From Bacteroidota bacterium (lineage in GTDB: Bacteria > Bacteroidota > Bacteroidia > Bacteroidales > JAADGE01), in assembly GCA_024277895.1 (NCBI GenBank), contig JAJRUH010000063.1, positions 1 through 51,855 of the forward strand: a DNA stretch of 51,855 nt, given 5' to 3'. The notes beneath the pieces were generated by a model. That model did no database searches and was not told where the DNA came from. It saw only the letters and a program-made list of their open reading frames with translations. A program made the translations under genes and the position numbers. Shown here in pieces: positions 35,705-45,368 of the stretch (within the stretch, counting starts at the first letter, position 1; each line of letters starts with the position of its first letter).

Positions 35705-36912
35705 TAAACATTGTCTCCTGTTAAATTTTGTAATGTTATTTTTATTCGTTCCATTGCCTGCTCAATTTTATTTTTTCCTAAAGCAAATGAAAACCGGATA
35801 CAATCATTATCACCGAAAGCTGAACCCGGAACTGTAGCAACATGGGCTTCATTCAACAGAAACATACTTAAGTCAGAAGCATTTTTAATATTAAAATAAT
35901 TATTAATTTTTCCGAAATAACTTTTAACATCCGGAAAAATATAAAATGCACCTTCAGGAATATATGTTTTGAAACCCGGAATTTTATTCATTAGCTCTAC
36001 AATTAAATCTCTTCGTTCTTTAAATGCTTGATTCATACCCATTGTATATATATTATCTCCCTGAAGTGCAGCCATTGCAGCTTTTTGAGAAATGGAACTT
36101 GCACCGGATGTATATTGTCCCTGCAGTTTAATACACGAATCAACAATCCATTTAGGTGCTGCCATATATCCCAATCTCCAACCGGTCATTGCATAACCTT
36201 TTGACATTCCGTTAATTACAATTACCCTGTCTTTAATTGCTTCAAATTGTGCAATACTTTCATGTTTGCTTACGAAATTAATGTGTTCATATATTTCATC
36301 TGAAATAACATAAATATTTTCGTGTTTTTCCAAAACGTCAGCAATAGCTTTCAGTTCATCTTTTGAATATACACTTCCGGCAGGATTTGAAGGTGAGCTG
36401 TACAGTAAAACTCTTGTTTTTGGTGTAATTGCCTCTTCAATTTCTTTTGCCGTTACTTTGAAGTTATTATCAATGCTTGTTTTAATAAACTTTTTTTTGC
36501 CTTCGGCCAGATTAACCAGTTCGGCATAACTTACCCAATAAGGTGTGGGAACAAGAATTTCATCTCCTTTGTTTATCAATGTTAAAATTGTATTAGCCAG
36601 TGCTTGTTTTGCACCGTTTGTAACAATAATCTGATCTTTAGTATAATCTAAACCGTTTTCATTCTTGAACTTTTCAACAATTACTTGTCTTAAATCGGAA
36701 TAGCCCGGAACAGGTGTGTAAAATGTGAAATTGTTATCGATAGCATCTTTAGCAGCTTGTTTAATATGCGGCGGAGTGGGAAAATCCGGTTGTCCTACAC
36801 TCATATCTATTATGTCAATACCTTTTTCTCTTAATTCTCTGCTTCTTTTTGACATTTCAAGGGTCTGAGAAACAGAAATTCGTTTAATACGCTTTGAGGT
36901 TGTATAATTCAT
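35704..36912 (-). CDS. PLP-dependent class I/II aminotransferase (aspartate aminotransferase-like)
   Basis: This 402-residue fold-type I aminotransferase would transfer amino groups between aspartate, or other amino acids, and 2-oxoglutarate. Visible motifs are VGQPDFPTPPHIKQA at the N-terminus, TNGAKQAL, SSPSNPAGSVYS, ISDEIYEHINF, the PLP lysine in SKGYAMTGWRLGY and the substrate arginine in CIRFSFAL. This is the Ib subgroup (Thermus AspC-like). Exact substrate is not readable. It heads the run with lptC and lolD. Confidence 0.85.
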   Translation of the reverse strand: MNYTTSKRIKRISVSQTLEMSKRSRELREKGIDIIDMSVGQPDFPTPPHIKQAAKDAIDNNFTFYTPVPGYSDLRQVIVEKFKNENGLDYTKDQIIVTNGAKQALANTILTLINKGDEILVPTPYWVSYAELVNLAEGKKKFIKTSIDNNFKVTAKEIEEAITPKTRVLLYSSPSNPAGSVYSKDELKAIADVLEKHENIYVISDEIYEHINFVSKHESIAQFEAIKDRVIVINGMSKGYAMTGWRLGYMAAPKWIVDSCIKLQGQYTSGASSISQKAAMAALQGDNIYTMGMNQAFKERRDLIVELMNKIPGFKTYIPEGAFYIFPDVKSYFGKINNYFNIKNASDLSMFLLNEAHVATVPGSAFGDNDCIRFSFALGKNKIEQAMERIKITLQNLTGDNV

Positions 36913-37022
36913 TATCAGATTTCAGAATTTAAAATGAAGCAAAGGTTTAAATTTTTTTTATAAAAAACAACGATTTGTGGGTGCTTTTTCGGAGAAAAGA
37001 ATAATAACTGAAAAAGAGTTTT

Positions 37023-37250
37023 TTATTTTGCAGCGGAAAGATTACTTTTTTGTGTTTCTTTTAATTTTTTATACCATTCATAAAATTCATCAAATGTTAT
37101 GATTTTCTCTCCGAAATCTTCTAAATATTTATTCTTCTCAGTTTCGTTAATATGAACTTTTTTAATTTTATATACCCAATTATCACGTACGGACAAAGAA
37201 TATCCTCCGAGAATTCTGTTTCTGTCGATTATTTTAACTTGTTGAGACAT
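37023..37250 (-). CDS. Small conserved-looking protein of unknown function
   Basis: The 75-residue protein starts MSQQVKIIDRNRILGGYSLSV and ends in a charged helical tail. It has no signal peptide or TM segment. Composition and codon use look normal, and an ATG start with a clean frame supports a real gene, but I recognise no family. It is transcribed divergently from the glycosyltransferase. Confidence 0.5.
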   Translation of the reverse strand: MSQQVKIIDRNRILGGYSLSVRDNWVYKIKKVHINETEKNKYLEDFGEKIITFDEFYEWYKKLKETQKSNLSAAK

Positions 37251-37357
37251 AATTTTTATTGAGTGTTTATCTAATCATAATCAAAATTTGTACCTTAAAT
37301 TTCAAAATTGAAAAAAATATTAATTCAAGAGTTTTTTTTTATAACACGAACTTATTT

Positions 37358-37365
37358 TATTTTTG
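37358..37365 (+). promoter_or_regulatory. TAnnTTTG box of the glycosyltransferase gene
   Basis: TATTTTTG lies 24 nt before the ATG at 37390, the same spacing as at 30338 and 47392. It overlaps an in-frame TTG at 37363, which therefore cannot be the start. Confidence 0.5.
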
Positions 37366-37389
37366 AAGAATATTTATAAAAAAGCTGAA

Positions 37390-38337
37390 ATGGATTTATC
37401 ATTTGTAATTTCATTGTTGAATGAAGAAGAGTCTTTACCGGAGTTGTATGACCGGATAGTTAAAGTATGTAAGGAGAACAATTTTTCTTATGAAATTATT
37501 ATGATTGATGACGGAAGTAAAGATAATTCGTGGAGTGTTATTGAAGATTTGTCTGAAAAAGACGAACAGGTAAAAGGCATTAAATTCAAAAAGAATTACG
37601 GAAAATCTGCAGCAATTTTTGAAGGATTTGCTGCGGCAGAAGGTAATGTTGTTATAACTATGGATGCTGATTTGCAGGATAATCCCGAAGAAATTCCGGA
37701 ACTTTATAAAATGATAACAGATGAAAACTTTGATTTAGTTTCAGGTTGGAAAAAGAAACGATACGACCCGATATTAAGCAAAAATCTGCCGAGTAAATTT
37801 TTTAATTTTACGGCAAGAACAGTAAGCGGATTGAAACTGCATGATTTTAATTGCGGATTAAAAGCTTATAGAAATAATGTTGTTAAAAGCATTGAAGTTT
37901 ACGGTGAAATGCACCGTTATATACCCATTCTTGTTAAACAAGCCGGATTTACAAAAATTACCGAAAAAATTGTAAAACATCAGGAAAGGAAATACGGCAA
38001 ATCAAAATTCGGTCCGGAACGTTTTATTAACGGGTTTTTAGATTTGCTTTCAATTACTTTTATTACGAGATTTGCAAAACGACCTATGCACTTTTTCGGA
38101 ACTTTGGGTTCTTTCAGTTTCTTTATAGGTTTTATGATTTTAATTTATTTATCAATTGCAAAAATCTTTTGGCAAGAATATGCTATGACGCAAAGACCTT
38201 TATTCTTCCTCGGATTATTAGCAATTGTTTTCGGAACTCAATTATTTATGACGGGTTTGCTTGCAGATTTGGTTTCCAGAACTTCACAGGACAGAAATAA
38301 ATATATTGTTGATAAAAAACTTAATTTGCCTGATTAA
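37390..38337 (+). CDS. Family 2 glycosyltransferase with two C-terminal TM helices (DPM/GtrB-like)
   Basis: The 315-residue membrane glycosyltransferase probably transfers a sugar from a nucleotide donor to a polyprenyl phosphate. The GT-A domain shows VISLLNEEESLPEL, MIDDGSKDNSW and DADLQDNPEEIPEL. The HERKYGKSKF region (seen as HQERKYGKSKFGPERF) is typical of the GtrB/DPMS group. Two TM helices follow (HFFGTLGSFSFFIGFMILIYLSI and FFLGLLAIVFGTQLFMTGLLA). No flippase or partner enzyme is adjacent. The start is placed at ATG 37390, before the first strand. Confidence 0.85.
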   Translation: MDLSFVISLLNEEESLPELYDRIVKVCKENNFSYEIIMIDDGSKDNSWSVIEDLSEKDEQVKGIKFKKNYGKSAAIFEGFAAAEGNVVITMDADLQDNPEEIPELYKMITDENFDLVSGWKKKRYDPILSKNLPSKFFNFTARTVSGLKLHDFNCGLKAYRNNVVKSIEVYGEMHRYIPILVKQAGFTKITEKIVKHQERKYGKSKFGPERFINGFLDLLSITFITRFAKRPMHFFGTLGSFSFFIGFMILIYLSIAKIFWQEYAMTQRPLFFLGLLAIVFGTQLFMTGLLADLVSRTSQDRNKYIVDKKLNLPD

Positions 38338-38396
38338 AAAGTATAAGTTTTTATTTATCTGATACAATAAATTTCTGCAGTTGTTATTATGAATTG

Positions 38397-40406
38397 TTAA
38401 AATAATGAATTTATATAGTCGTCATCTGCAAAATTTGGTAATGTTACTTTTAAAGCTGTATTTTTCTGCATTGCTCTTTTTATTGCAGAAAATGCACCTT
38501 TATTTCTTGCCCAGCTTCTTCTGGTAATTCCGTTGTTTACATCCCAATGTAACATCATTTGTAATCTGCGTTCGGCATCATTGCTTCCGTCAAGGAGCAT
38601 TCCGAAACCGCCGTTTATTACCTCACCCCAGCCGACACCGCCGCCGTTATGAATTGAAACCCATGTTGCTCCTCTGAAACTGTCGCCGATAACATTCTGA
38701 ATTGCCATATCTGCGGTAAATTGAGATCCGTCGTAAATATTAGACGTTTCCCGATAGGGTGAATCAGTGCCTGAAACATCATGGTGGTCTCTTCCGAGAA
38801 CAACGGGTGTTGAAATTTCTCCGGATTTTACAGCACTGTTAAATGCTTTGGCAATTTTTATCCTGCCTTCGCAATCGGCATATAAAATACGAGCTTGCGA
38901 CCCGACTACTAATTTATTTTTTCCTGCTTCTTCAATCCACTTTATGTTATCGTGCATTTGCGATTGTATTTCGTCGGGTGCATTTTCTGCAATTTTTCGC
39001 ATTATTTTTGCAGCAATTTTATCTGTTTTTTCAAGATCCTCAGGTTTTCCCGAAGTACATACCCAACGGAAAGGTCCGAAACCGAAATCAAAGAACATGG
39101 GACCCATAATATCCTGAACATAAGAGGGATAAATAAATGTTCCGTCTTCTTTTGTAATATCTGCTCCTGCACGGCTTGCTTCGAGTAAAAAAGCATTTCC
39201 GTAATCGAAAAAATAAGTACCTTTATCAGTATGTTTTTTTATTGCAGCAGCTTGTCTTCTTAATGATTCTCTGACTTTTTCTTTAAAAAGTTCAGGATTT
39301 TCAGCCATTAATTTATTTGCTGCTTCAAAACTTAAACCGGCAGGATAATAACCGCCAGCCAAGGGATTATGCAGGGATGTTTGGTCCGAACCCAAATCAA
39401 CATAAACATTTTCTTCGGCAAATTTTTCCCAAACATCAACAATATTTCCTTTAAAAGCAATTGATACAACTTCTTTGTCAGCCTGTGCTTTTTTAATTCT
39501 TTTGACTAAATCGTCAAGATTTTCAATAACTTCATCAACCCAGCCCTGACTGTGCCTTTTTTCAACTGCAGCTTTATTAACTTCAGCTACTACGGAAATA
39601 ACTTCCGAAATATTTCCGGCTTTCGGTTGAGCTCCGGACATACCTCCTAATCCTGAAGATAAGAACAGTTTTCCTTTTAAATCAGTTTCTCCGGGTTTTA
39701 AAATTTTTCTTCCTGCATTCAAAATTGTAATTGTAGTTCCGTGAACAATTCCCTGCGGACCTATATACATATATGAACCTGCTGTCATTTGTCCGTATTG
39801 TGAAACTCCGAGTGCATTGAATTTTTCCCAATCATCGGGTTTAGAATAATTCGGAATAACCATGCCGTTTGTTACAACAACTCGCGGAGCATCTTTATGA
39901 GAAGGAAATAATCCGAGCGGATGTCCCGAATACATAACTAATGTTTGCTCGTCAGTCATTTGCGATAAATATTTCATCGTGAGCAGGTATTGTGCCCAAT
40001 TTTGAAAAACAGCTCCGTTTCCTCCGTATGTAATGAGTTCATCGGGATGTTGAGCCGTTGCATCGTCTAAATTATTTTGTATCATCAACATTATTGCAGC
40101 AGCTTGTTTGCTTTTTGCCGGATATTCATTTATTGGTCTTGCAAATATTTTATAATCAGGGCGAAAACGATACATATAAATTCTGCCGTACGTTTCAAGT
40201 TCATTCAGAAATTCCGGAGCAAGTTCTTTGTGATGTTTTTTGTCAAAATAACGCAAAGCATTTTTTAATGCTAATTTTTTCTCAACCTTATTAAGAATTT
40301 CTTTACGTTTAGGTGCATGACTTACGTTTGAACGTCGTTCTTTTTTTGGAGGCAAAACATCAGGAATGCCTTGTTGTATTAATTTTTTGAATGTTTGATT
40401 ATCCAT
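38397..40406 (-). CDS. hutU: Urocanate hydratase
   Basis: It converts urocanate to imidazolone propionate in histidine breakdown, using NAD+ as an electrophile. The 669-residue protein has family hallmarks: TYGGNGAVFQNWAQY, MYSGHPLGLFPS, the nucleotide-binding SSGLGGMSGAQPKAG, GRDHHDVSGTDSPYRET and IHNGGGVGWGEVINGGFGM. It is longer than the ~555-residue proteobacterial HutU, as in other Bacteroidota. No hutH, hutI or formiminotransferase gene is adjacent, so the pathway is split in this genome. It appears monocistronic. Confidence 0.95.
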   Translation of the reverse strand: MDNQTFKKLIQQGIPDVLPPKKERRSNVSHAPKRKEILNKVEKKLALKNALRYFDKKHHKELAPEFLNELETYGRIYMYRFRPDYKIFARPINEYPAKSKQAAAIMLMIQNNLDDATAQHPDELITYGGNGAVFQNWAQYLLTMKYLSQMTDEQTLVMYSGHPLGLFPSHKDAPRVVVTNGMVIPNYSKPDDWEKFNALGVSQYGQMTAGSYMYIGPQGIVHGTTITILNAGRKILKPGETDLKGKLFLSSGLGGMSGAQPKAGNISEVISVVAEVNKAAVEKRHSQGWVDEVIENLDDLVKRIKKAQADKEVVSIAFKGNIVDVWEKFAEENVYVDLGSDQTSLHNPLAGGYYPAGLSFEAANKLMAENPELFKEKVRESLRRQAAAIKKHTDKGTYFFDYGNAFLLEASRAGADITKEDGTFIYPSYVQDIMGPMFFDFGFGPFRWVCTSGKPEDLEKTDKIAAKIMRKIAENAPDEIQSQMHDNIKWIEEAGKNKLVVGSQARILYADCEGRIKIAKAFNSAVKSGEISTPVVLGRDHHDVSGTDSPYRETSNIYDGSQFTADMAIQNVIGDSFRGATWVSIHNGGGVGWGEVINGGFGMLLDGSNDAERRLQMMLHWDVNNGITRRSWARNKGAFSAIKRAMQKNTALKVTLPNFADDDYINSLF

Positions 40407-40493
40407 AATTTGAATGTTATTTTTATTTGCGAATTTAGTAATTTATTAAATAACAGAATTACTGTTTCTTAACATAAATTCTTCTTCATATTG

Positions 40494-41159
40494 TCAAAAA
40501 CTTATTAAAGGTACTACTTCTTCATAAACCAAATCTGAGTTTTTATTATTTTTTCCTTTAATAACAGACATACATTTCAATACTTTTTTCTTTAATTTGT
40601 CATTTCTTAAAGCTGTTTGTCTGAATGCTCTTGCTGCTGATTTTCTTATATTCATACTCTCAGTATCCGATAATTCAATTCCTTTTTGGAAGAAATTTTC
40701 AAAGAAAGTATCTTTAATTTCATTATTAATCATCGCTATACGAGAATATAATACAAAACCGCAAGATATTTTAAATTCTGTATCAGAACTAATTAATTCA
40801 AATGCTTTATCGTAAAATTTTTTATCTTTTTCAAGAATATTTAGTACTGTTTGCTCTGCCAATTCCTGAGTAGATATATCTTCAATAATTTTATTAATTT
40901 CATCATTGTTTAATTTGCTAATATCGTCAATCATCAGTGCCAAGATTTTTGTTTCGCGAAAGTTTTTTGTTCTTAATAAATCTGCTAAATGACAGTTTGG
41001 TTTGTATGTTTCCGAGATTTTTTTAAGATTTATTAAGCTGACACCAAAGTTTTTATAATAATTTAAACCGAGACGTTTCATCCCGTCGACAGTAGGACCG
41101 CTTTCATAATATCGAATTTCTTTTAAAATAGTTTTAAAATCTTTTTCGGGGGTATTCAT
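40494..41159 (-). CDS. DNA alkylation repair (AlkD-like) HEAT-repeat protein
   Basis: The 221-residue all-helical protein has the layout of AlkD/DNA alkylation repair enzymes, which remove bulky alkylated bases without base flipping. Segments supporting this are KNFGVSLINLKKISETYK, RETKILALMIDDISKL and NIRKSAARAFRQTAL. Length is normal for the family. I cannot confirm the catalytic Trp/Asp/Arg set by eye, so glycosylase activity is uncertain. A TATTTTTG box 25 nt upstream supports the ATG at 41159. Confidence 0.65.
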   Translation of the reverse strand: MNTPEKDFKTILKEIRYYESGPTVDGMKRLGLNYYKNFGVSLINLKKISETYKPNCHLADLLRTKNFRETKILALMIDDISKLNNDEINKIIEDISTQELAEQTVLNILEKDKKFYDKAFELISSDTEFKISCGFVLYSRIAMINNEIKDTFFENFFQKGIELSDTESMNIRKSAARAFRQTALRNDKLKKKVLKCMSVIKGKNNKNSDLVYEEVVPLISF

Positions 41160-41184
41160 AATTTATGTGTATTATAGAAAAATG

Positions 41185-41192
41185 CAAAAATA
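41185..41192 (-). promoter_or_regulatory. TAnnTTTG box of the AlkD-like gene
   Basis: TATTTTTG on the minus strand, 25 nt from the ATG at 41159, matches the spacing class seen at several other genes here. Confidence 0.45.
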
Positions 41193-41332
41193 TATTATTT
41201 CATACTGAAAAAAGGATATTTTACAGAAGAAAATACATATTTTATATAATTTATTGTTACAGATTGCAACTTTTGTTATAAATTGCAGTCTGAATAAAAA
41301 CCTTATTAGTTAAACTTTTAAAAAAATCTGTT

Positions 41333-42118
41333 ATGAAAACAAAACAATTTAAAATTTTTGCAATTTTATTTGCAATCGGATTAACGGTATTTTCCTCTTG
41401 TAAAAAACCCGATCCCGACTCTCAATCGGCTGAAGATAATGCCAGAGGAAGTTATATTATGGCTGACGCTTTTGCTGTTTCAAATTCCGAAGCAGGAGGA
41501 ACCGACGGAAAAATTGCATATCCGAAAGGGATGCAAGTTGTTAGAAATTTGACTGCTCGTACTGTAACAATTACGTTTGATTCTTGTGATTTCAGAGGTA
41601 AAGTAAGAAACGGAATTATTCATGTGGCATATGCTCTTCATCCTGATATTGGTTTAAGAGCTGTTGATCTTACAATTACATTTGAAAATTACTACATTGA
41701 CGGAATTCATGTCGAAGGTACTATTAAAACAACTTTCGGAGGAACATATACCAAGCCGGCAATTCATGTGATTGCAACAAATATGAAAGCGACTTTTCCT
41801 GATAATAAAGTATTAAGCTGGTCTTCAGATAAAACGTTTACAATGACCTCCGGATACAGAACATATACAATTGATGATAATGTTATAGAAATTTCAGGAA
41901 CCGTAAACGGTACAAACAGGGCAGGTAAAGAATTTCATTCTGTGTATGATAAAGTTACTCTTAAAAGAAGTTGTCCGGACGGTTATCCTGTTTCCGGGAC
42001 TGTTACGATAACCAGTGACAAAGGTGAAACCGTAATAGATTACGGAGACGGAACTTGTGATGATATTATTACAGTTTCAAATAACGGAGTTACCTTAACA
42101 ATTCATTTGGACCAATAA
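41333..42118 (+). CDS. Putative lipoprotein of unknown function
   Basis: The 261-residue protein has a lipoprotein signal peptide with lipobox TVFSSC (Cys23), so it should be anchored in a membrane. The mature part is beta-rich, with repeated TVTITFDSCDFRGKVRNGIIHVAY-like strands. A cysteine-containing end (KRSCPDGYPVSGTVTI, DYGDGTCDD) suggests a disulphide. I do not recognise the family beyond general resemblance to exported Bacteroidota lipoproteins. It is monocistronic, with a strong terminator. Confidence 0.65.
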   Translation: MKTKQFKIFAILFAIGLTVFSSCKKPDPDSQSAEDNARGSYIMADAFAVSNSEAGGTDGKIAYPKGMQVVRNLTARTVTITFDSCDFRGKVRNGIIHVAYALHPDIGLRAVDLTITFENYYIDGIHVEGTIKTTFGGTYTKPAIHVIATNMKATFPDNKVLSWSSDKTFTMTSGYRTYTIDDNVIEISGTVNGTNRAGKEFHSVYDKVTLKRSCPDGYPVSGTVTITSDKGETVIDYGDGTCDDIITVSNNGVTLTIHLDQ

Positions 42119-42137
42119 GTTATAAAAAACATCTTTT

Positions 42138-42172
42138 AAGGACTGATACATTTTTGCATCAGTCCTTTTTGT
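42138..42172 (+). terminator. Intrinsic terminator after the lipoprotein gene
   Basis: A perfect 10-bp stem (AAGGACTGAT with ATCAGTCCTT) encloses a 10-nt loop and is followed by a T-rich run, 19 bp after the stop. Confidence 0.85.
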
Positions 42173-42257
42173 TTTTATTAAAGAGTAAAAAAATTTTCGG
42201 ATTTTATTTTTTTATGTAATTTCGTCAAATAAACCTATATTTATCCAACTTCAGAAT

Positions 42258-44564
42258 ATGAAAAATTTTATTTTAATTCTTATTTTCCTTTTTCCGATTC
42301 TCGGATTTGCTCAGAATAATTCGATTGACAGTTTAAAACAAGCTGCAGAAAAATCTGAAATTGATACCGTTAAAGTTCAAATTTACAATAAACTTTCAAA
42401 TATGCTTAAAGGCAGGGATAATAAGCAAGCTTTATTTTATGCAGAAAAATCTTTGTTATTAGGCAAAAAAAGCGGTTATTTAAAAGGTGTTGCTCAAGTT
42501 TATAAAACAATCGGAATAATTAATCTCTTTAAAGGAGAAATTGACAGTGCTTTTTTATACTTTGATAAAAGTTTAAAGACTTTTGAGAAATTGGGTGATA
42601 AAAAAGGAGTTGCGGCAAGTTATGTAAACATCGGTATTTTAAATAAAAATATCGGTCAGATTAAAGAATCCGGAGACAGTTATCAAAAAGCTCTTGAAAC
42701 ATATAAAGAAATTAATGATAATGAAGGCATTGCAAAAACATATTTGAATCTTGGTAATTTGTTTAAATTACAAGGAGATATGAAAACAGCACTTGACTAT
42801 TATTATAAAAGTTTAAAGTTTTATGAAAATATTGATAATAAACATAGTATTGCTCAATTATACCAAAATATAGGAATAGTTTACGGGGAATTAAATGACT
42901 CTGAAAAAGCAATTGAAAATTTTAATAATGCTTTAAAAATCTTTAATGAAATAAAGGATATTAAAGGAATTGCGGAAGTTAATAATAATATCGGAAATAC
43001 GTATTTGGAAAATGAAGAATATGATCTTGCCGTTTCTTATTTTGAAAAATCATTAACATTATTTAAGGAAATGGGATATACTCCTAAGATTGCAAGATTG
43101 TACTATAATTTAGGTGATGCAAATAACAACCTTAAAAAATATTCGGCAGCAAAAGATTATTTTGATAAAAGTTTTGAAATATATCAAAATATAGGATATG
43201 CTGCAGGAATGGCACTGTGTTATAACGGTTTCGGAGAATATTATTACAATATAAAAAATTATAAAAAAGCAACTGAAAATTTGGAAAAAGCTAAAAAACT
43301 TTCTTTGGGTGTTGATTTAAGAACATTGAGTGATGCAGTTGAATGGCTGAGTAAATCGTATGCAAAAACAGCTGATTATAAAAAAGCATACGAAAATCAT
43401 GTTTTGTTTAAGCAATTTAATGACAGTATTTTTAATGATAATAATGATAAAGCTATAACAGCTTTAAGTATGCAATATGAGTTTGATAAAAAAGAGAAGA
43501 TTCGAGAAATTGAAGAGAAAAAGAAAGAAGCTCTGCAAAAAGAAAAAGATAAACGTGATAAACTTGTGAAATTTGCATTATCTGCCGGAATTCTGTTAAT
43601 GTTGATAATCGCCGTAATTTTAATAAGAAACTACAGAAGAAAAGTAAAAGCAAACAATTTATTAACAGCTCAAAAAAACGAAATTGAACATCAAAAAGTT
43701 GAGTTGGAACACAGGAATGAGGAAATTCAAGCTCAAAGAGACGAAATTGAAGATAAAAATGTATTGATTACGGAGCAAAGGGATATTGCCTTAAAACAAA
43801 AACAAGAAATAACGGACAGTATTCAGTATGCACAACGCATACAAGAAGCAGTATTGCCTGACAAACAGATGTTTGTAAATGATATCAGCGATTATTTTAT
43901 ATTATTTAAACCAAAAGATATTGTAAGCGGCGACTTTTACTGGATGACAAAAGCAGATGAGAAATTAATTATTGTTGCGGCTGATTGTACCGGGCACGGT
44001 GTTCCCGGAGCGTTTATGAGTATGTTGGGAGTAACTTTCTTAAATGAAATTGTAAATAAAGACAGAGTTTTACAGGCAAACGAAATTTTGAATCGTTTAA
44101 GAAATAAAGTTATTGAATCTTTACATCAAAAAAACAGAGAAACTAAAGACGGAATGGATATAGCTGTTTCCATTATTGATCCGTCGAAAAACGAATTTCA
44201 ATATGCAGGAGCTTATAATCCGATTTATATGATACCTGCAGGATATGAAAATCCTGAAATAAACAAAATTGCTGCTGACAGGATGCCTATAGGAATACAT
44301 TTGAAAATGGATACCGACTTTACCAATCATGTTATTAAATATCAAAAAAATGATATTATTTACATGTTTTCTGACGGTTATATGGATCAGTTCGGCGGTG
44401 AAAAAGGCAGAAAATTAAAATCAAAACATTTTCAAGAGTTGTTAGTAACCATTCATAAAAAACCGATGCCGGAGCAAAAAGAGTTATTGGATAATTTTCT
44501 GGCAAAATGGAAAGGAGAAAGAGAACAATTGGATGATATACTTGTAATCGGAATAAAATTATAA
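42258..44564 (+). CDS. TPR-TM-coiled coil-SpoIIE (PP2C) phosphatase
   Basis: The 768-residue sensor phosphatase has a signal peptide ending ILGFAQ and about eight TPR repeats (~55-390; for example AKTYLNLGNLFKLQGDMKTALDYYYKSLKFY). A TM helix (~437-457), a coiled coil rich in E, Q and K, and SpoIIE (~545-768) follow. Motifs are complete: SGDFYWM, AADCTGHGVPGAFMSMLG, FSDGYMDQFGGEKG and QLDDILVIG. It is the third such phosphatase in the window, and not linked to siaC. It converges with the LytTR regulator. TAATTTCG (42217-42224) is an imperfect promoter box. Confidence 0.85.
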   Translation: MKNFILILIFLFPILGFAQNNSIDSLKQAAEKSEIDTVKVQIYNKLSNMLKGRDNKQALFYAEKSLLLGKKSGYLKGVAQVYKTIGIINLFKGEIDSAFLYFDKSLKTFEKLGDKKGVAASYVNIGILNKNIGQIKESGDSYQKALETYKEINDNEGIAKTYLNLGNLFKLQGDMKTALDYYYKSLKFYENIDNKHSIAQLYQNIGIVYGELNDSEKAIENFNNALKIFNEIKDIKGIAEVNNNIGNTYLENEEYDLAVSYFEKSLTLFKEMGYTPKIARLYYNLGDANNNLKKYSAAKDYFDKSFEIYQNIGYAAGMALCYNGFGEYYYNIKNYKKATENLEKAKKLSLGVDLRTLSDAVEWLSKSYAKTADYKKAYENHVLFKQFNDSIFNDNNDKAITALSMQYEFDKKEKIREIEEKKKEALQKEKDKRDKLVKFALSAGILLMLIIAVILIRNYRRKVKANNLLTAQKNEIEHQKVELEHRNEEIQAQRDEIEDKNVLITEQRDIALKQKQEITDSIQYAQRIQEAVLPDKQMFVNDISDYFILFKPKDIVSGDFYWMTKADEKLIIVAADCTGHGVPGAFMSMLGVTFLNEIVNKDRVLQANEILNRLRNKVIESLHQKNRETKDGMDIAVSIIDPSKNEFQYAGAYNPIYMIPAGYENPEINKIAADRMPIGIHLKMDTDFTNHVIKYQKNDIIYMFSDGYMDQFGGEKGRKLKSKHFQELLVTIHKKPMPEQKELLDNFLAKWKGEREQLDDILVIGIKL

Positions 44565-44603
44565 AACAAACAGATTATTTTGTTAAAAGGAATTGAATTT
44601 TTT

Positions 44604-45368
44604 TTATTTTGAACTTTTTAACAAAGTAAATAATAAATTCTTTTTTTTCGGAGAAATCGGGATTTCCGAATTATCTTTCATACAAATAAATCCGGTGTTT
44701 CGTTTGTTTATTTTCGTAATGTAATTAATATTAATTATATGAGAACGATGAATTCTTATAAATGTATCTTCGGGAAGAAGATCCTCAAATTCTTTTAAAG
44801 TTTTTGAAATGATAATCTTTTGATTATTTGCAAGATAAAAAATTGTGTAATTATTATCCGAATTACACCTTGTAATATCGTCTATATCAACAATATACGT
44901 ATTATCAGAAGTATTTAAAATTATTTTTTCGGGCTTATTATTTAATTGATTTAGATTTGTGAGCAATGTTTTAATTTTAACTTGTTCATTTTCTTGTTTT
45001 ATTTTAGTTAATGCTTGGTTCACAGCATTCACCAATTCAAGGGCATTAACAGGTTTTAATATATAATCTAAAGCACTGAACTTTATTGCCTTAACAGCAT
45101 GCTCCTCGTGTCCGGTAATAAAAATAACTTTAAAATTATAATCTTTAAGGTTTTTGAGAACATCAAAGCCGGTTCCGTCGGGCATATCAATATCTAAAAA
45201 AACAATATTCGGTTGAAATTTGCTTATAATTTCAATCCCTGATGCAACATTCTTTCCGATTTTAATTTCAATATCAGGAAAATGAAATTTTATTATATTG
45301 AAAATTAATTCTTGAGAATTTTTTTCATCATCAACAATAACAGCTTTTATGTGTTTAAAATTCTTCAA
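44604..45368 (-). CDS. LytTR-family response regulator
   Basis: The 254-residue protein has an N-terminal receiver domain (VIVDDEKNSQELIFNII, phospho-acceptor Asp in VFLDIDMPDGTGFD, FITGHEEHAVKAIK, LKPVNALEL) and a C-terminal LytTR DNA-binding domain (DITRCNSDNNYTIFYL, ISKTLKEFEDLLPEDTFIRIHRSHIINI). It would bind direct-repeat promoter sites when phosphorylated. Its TTG start overlaps the kinase gene by 14 bp, so the two are translationally coupled. No other plausible start gives a complete receiver. Confidence 0.9.
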   Translation of the reverse strand: MKNFKHIKAVIVDDEKNSQELIFNIIKFHFPDIEIKIGKNVASGIEIISKFQPNIVFLDIDMPDGTGFDVLKNLKDYNFKVIFITGHEEHAVKAIKFSALDYILKPVNALELVNAVNQALTKIKQENEQVKIKTLLTNLNQLNNKPEKIILNTSDNTYIVDIDDITRCNSDNNYTIFYLANNQKIIISKTLKEFEDLLPEDTFIRIHRSHIININYITKINKRNTGFICMKDNSEIPISPKKKNLLFTLLKSSK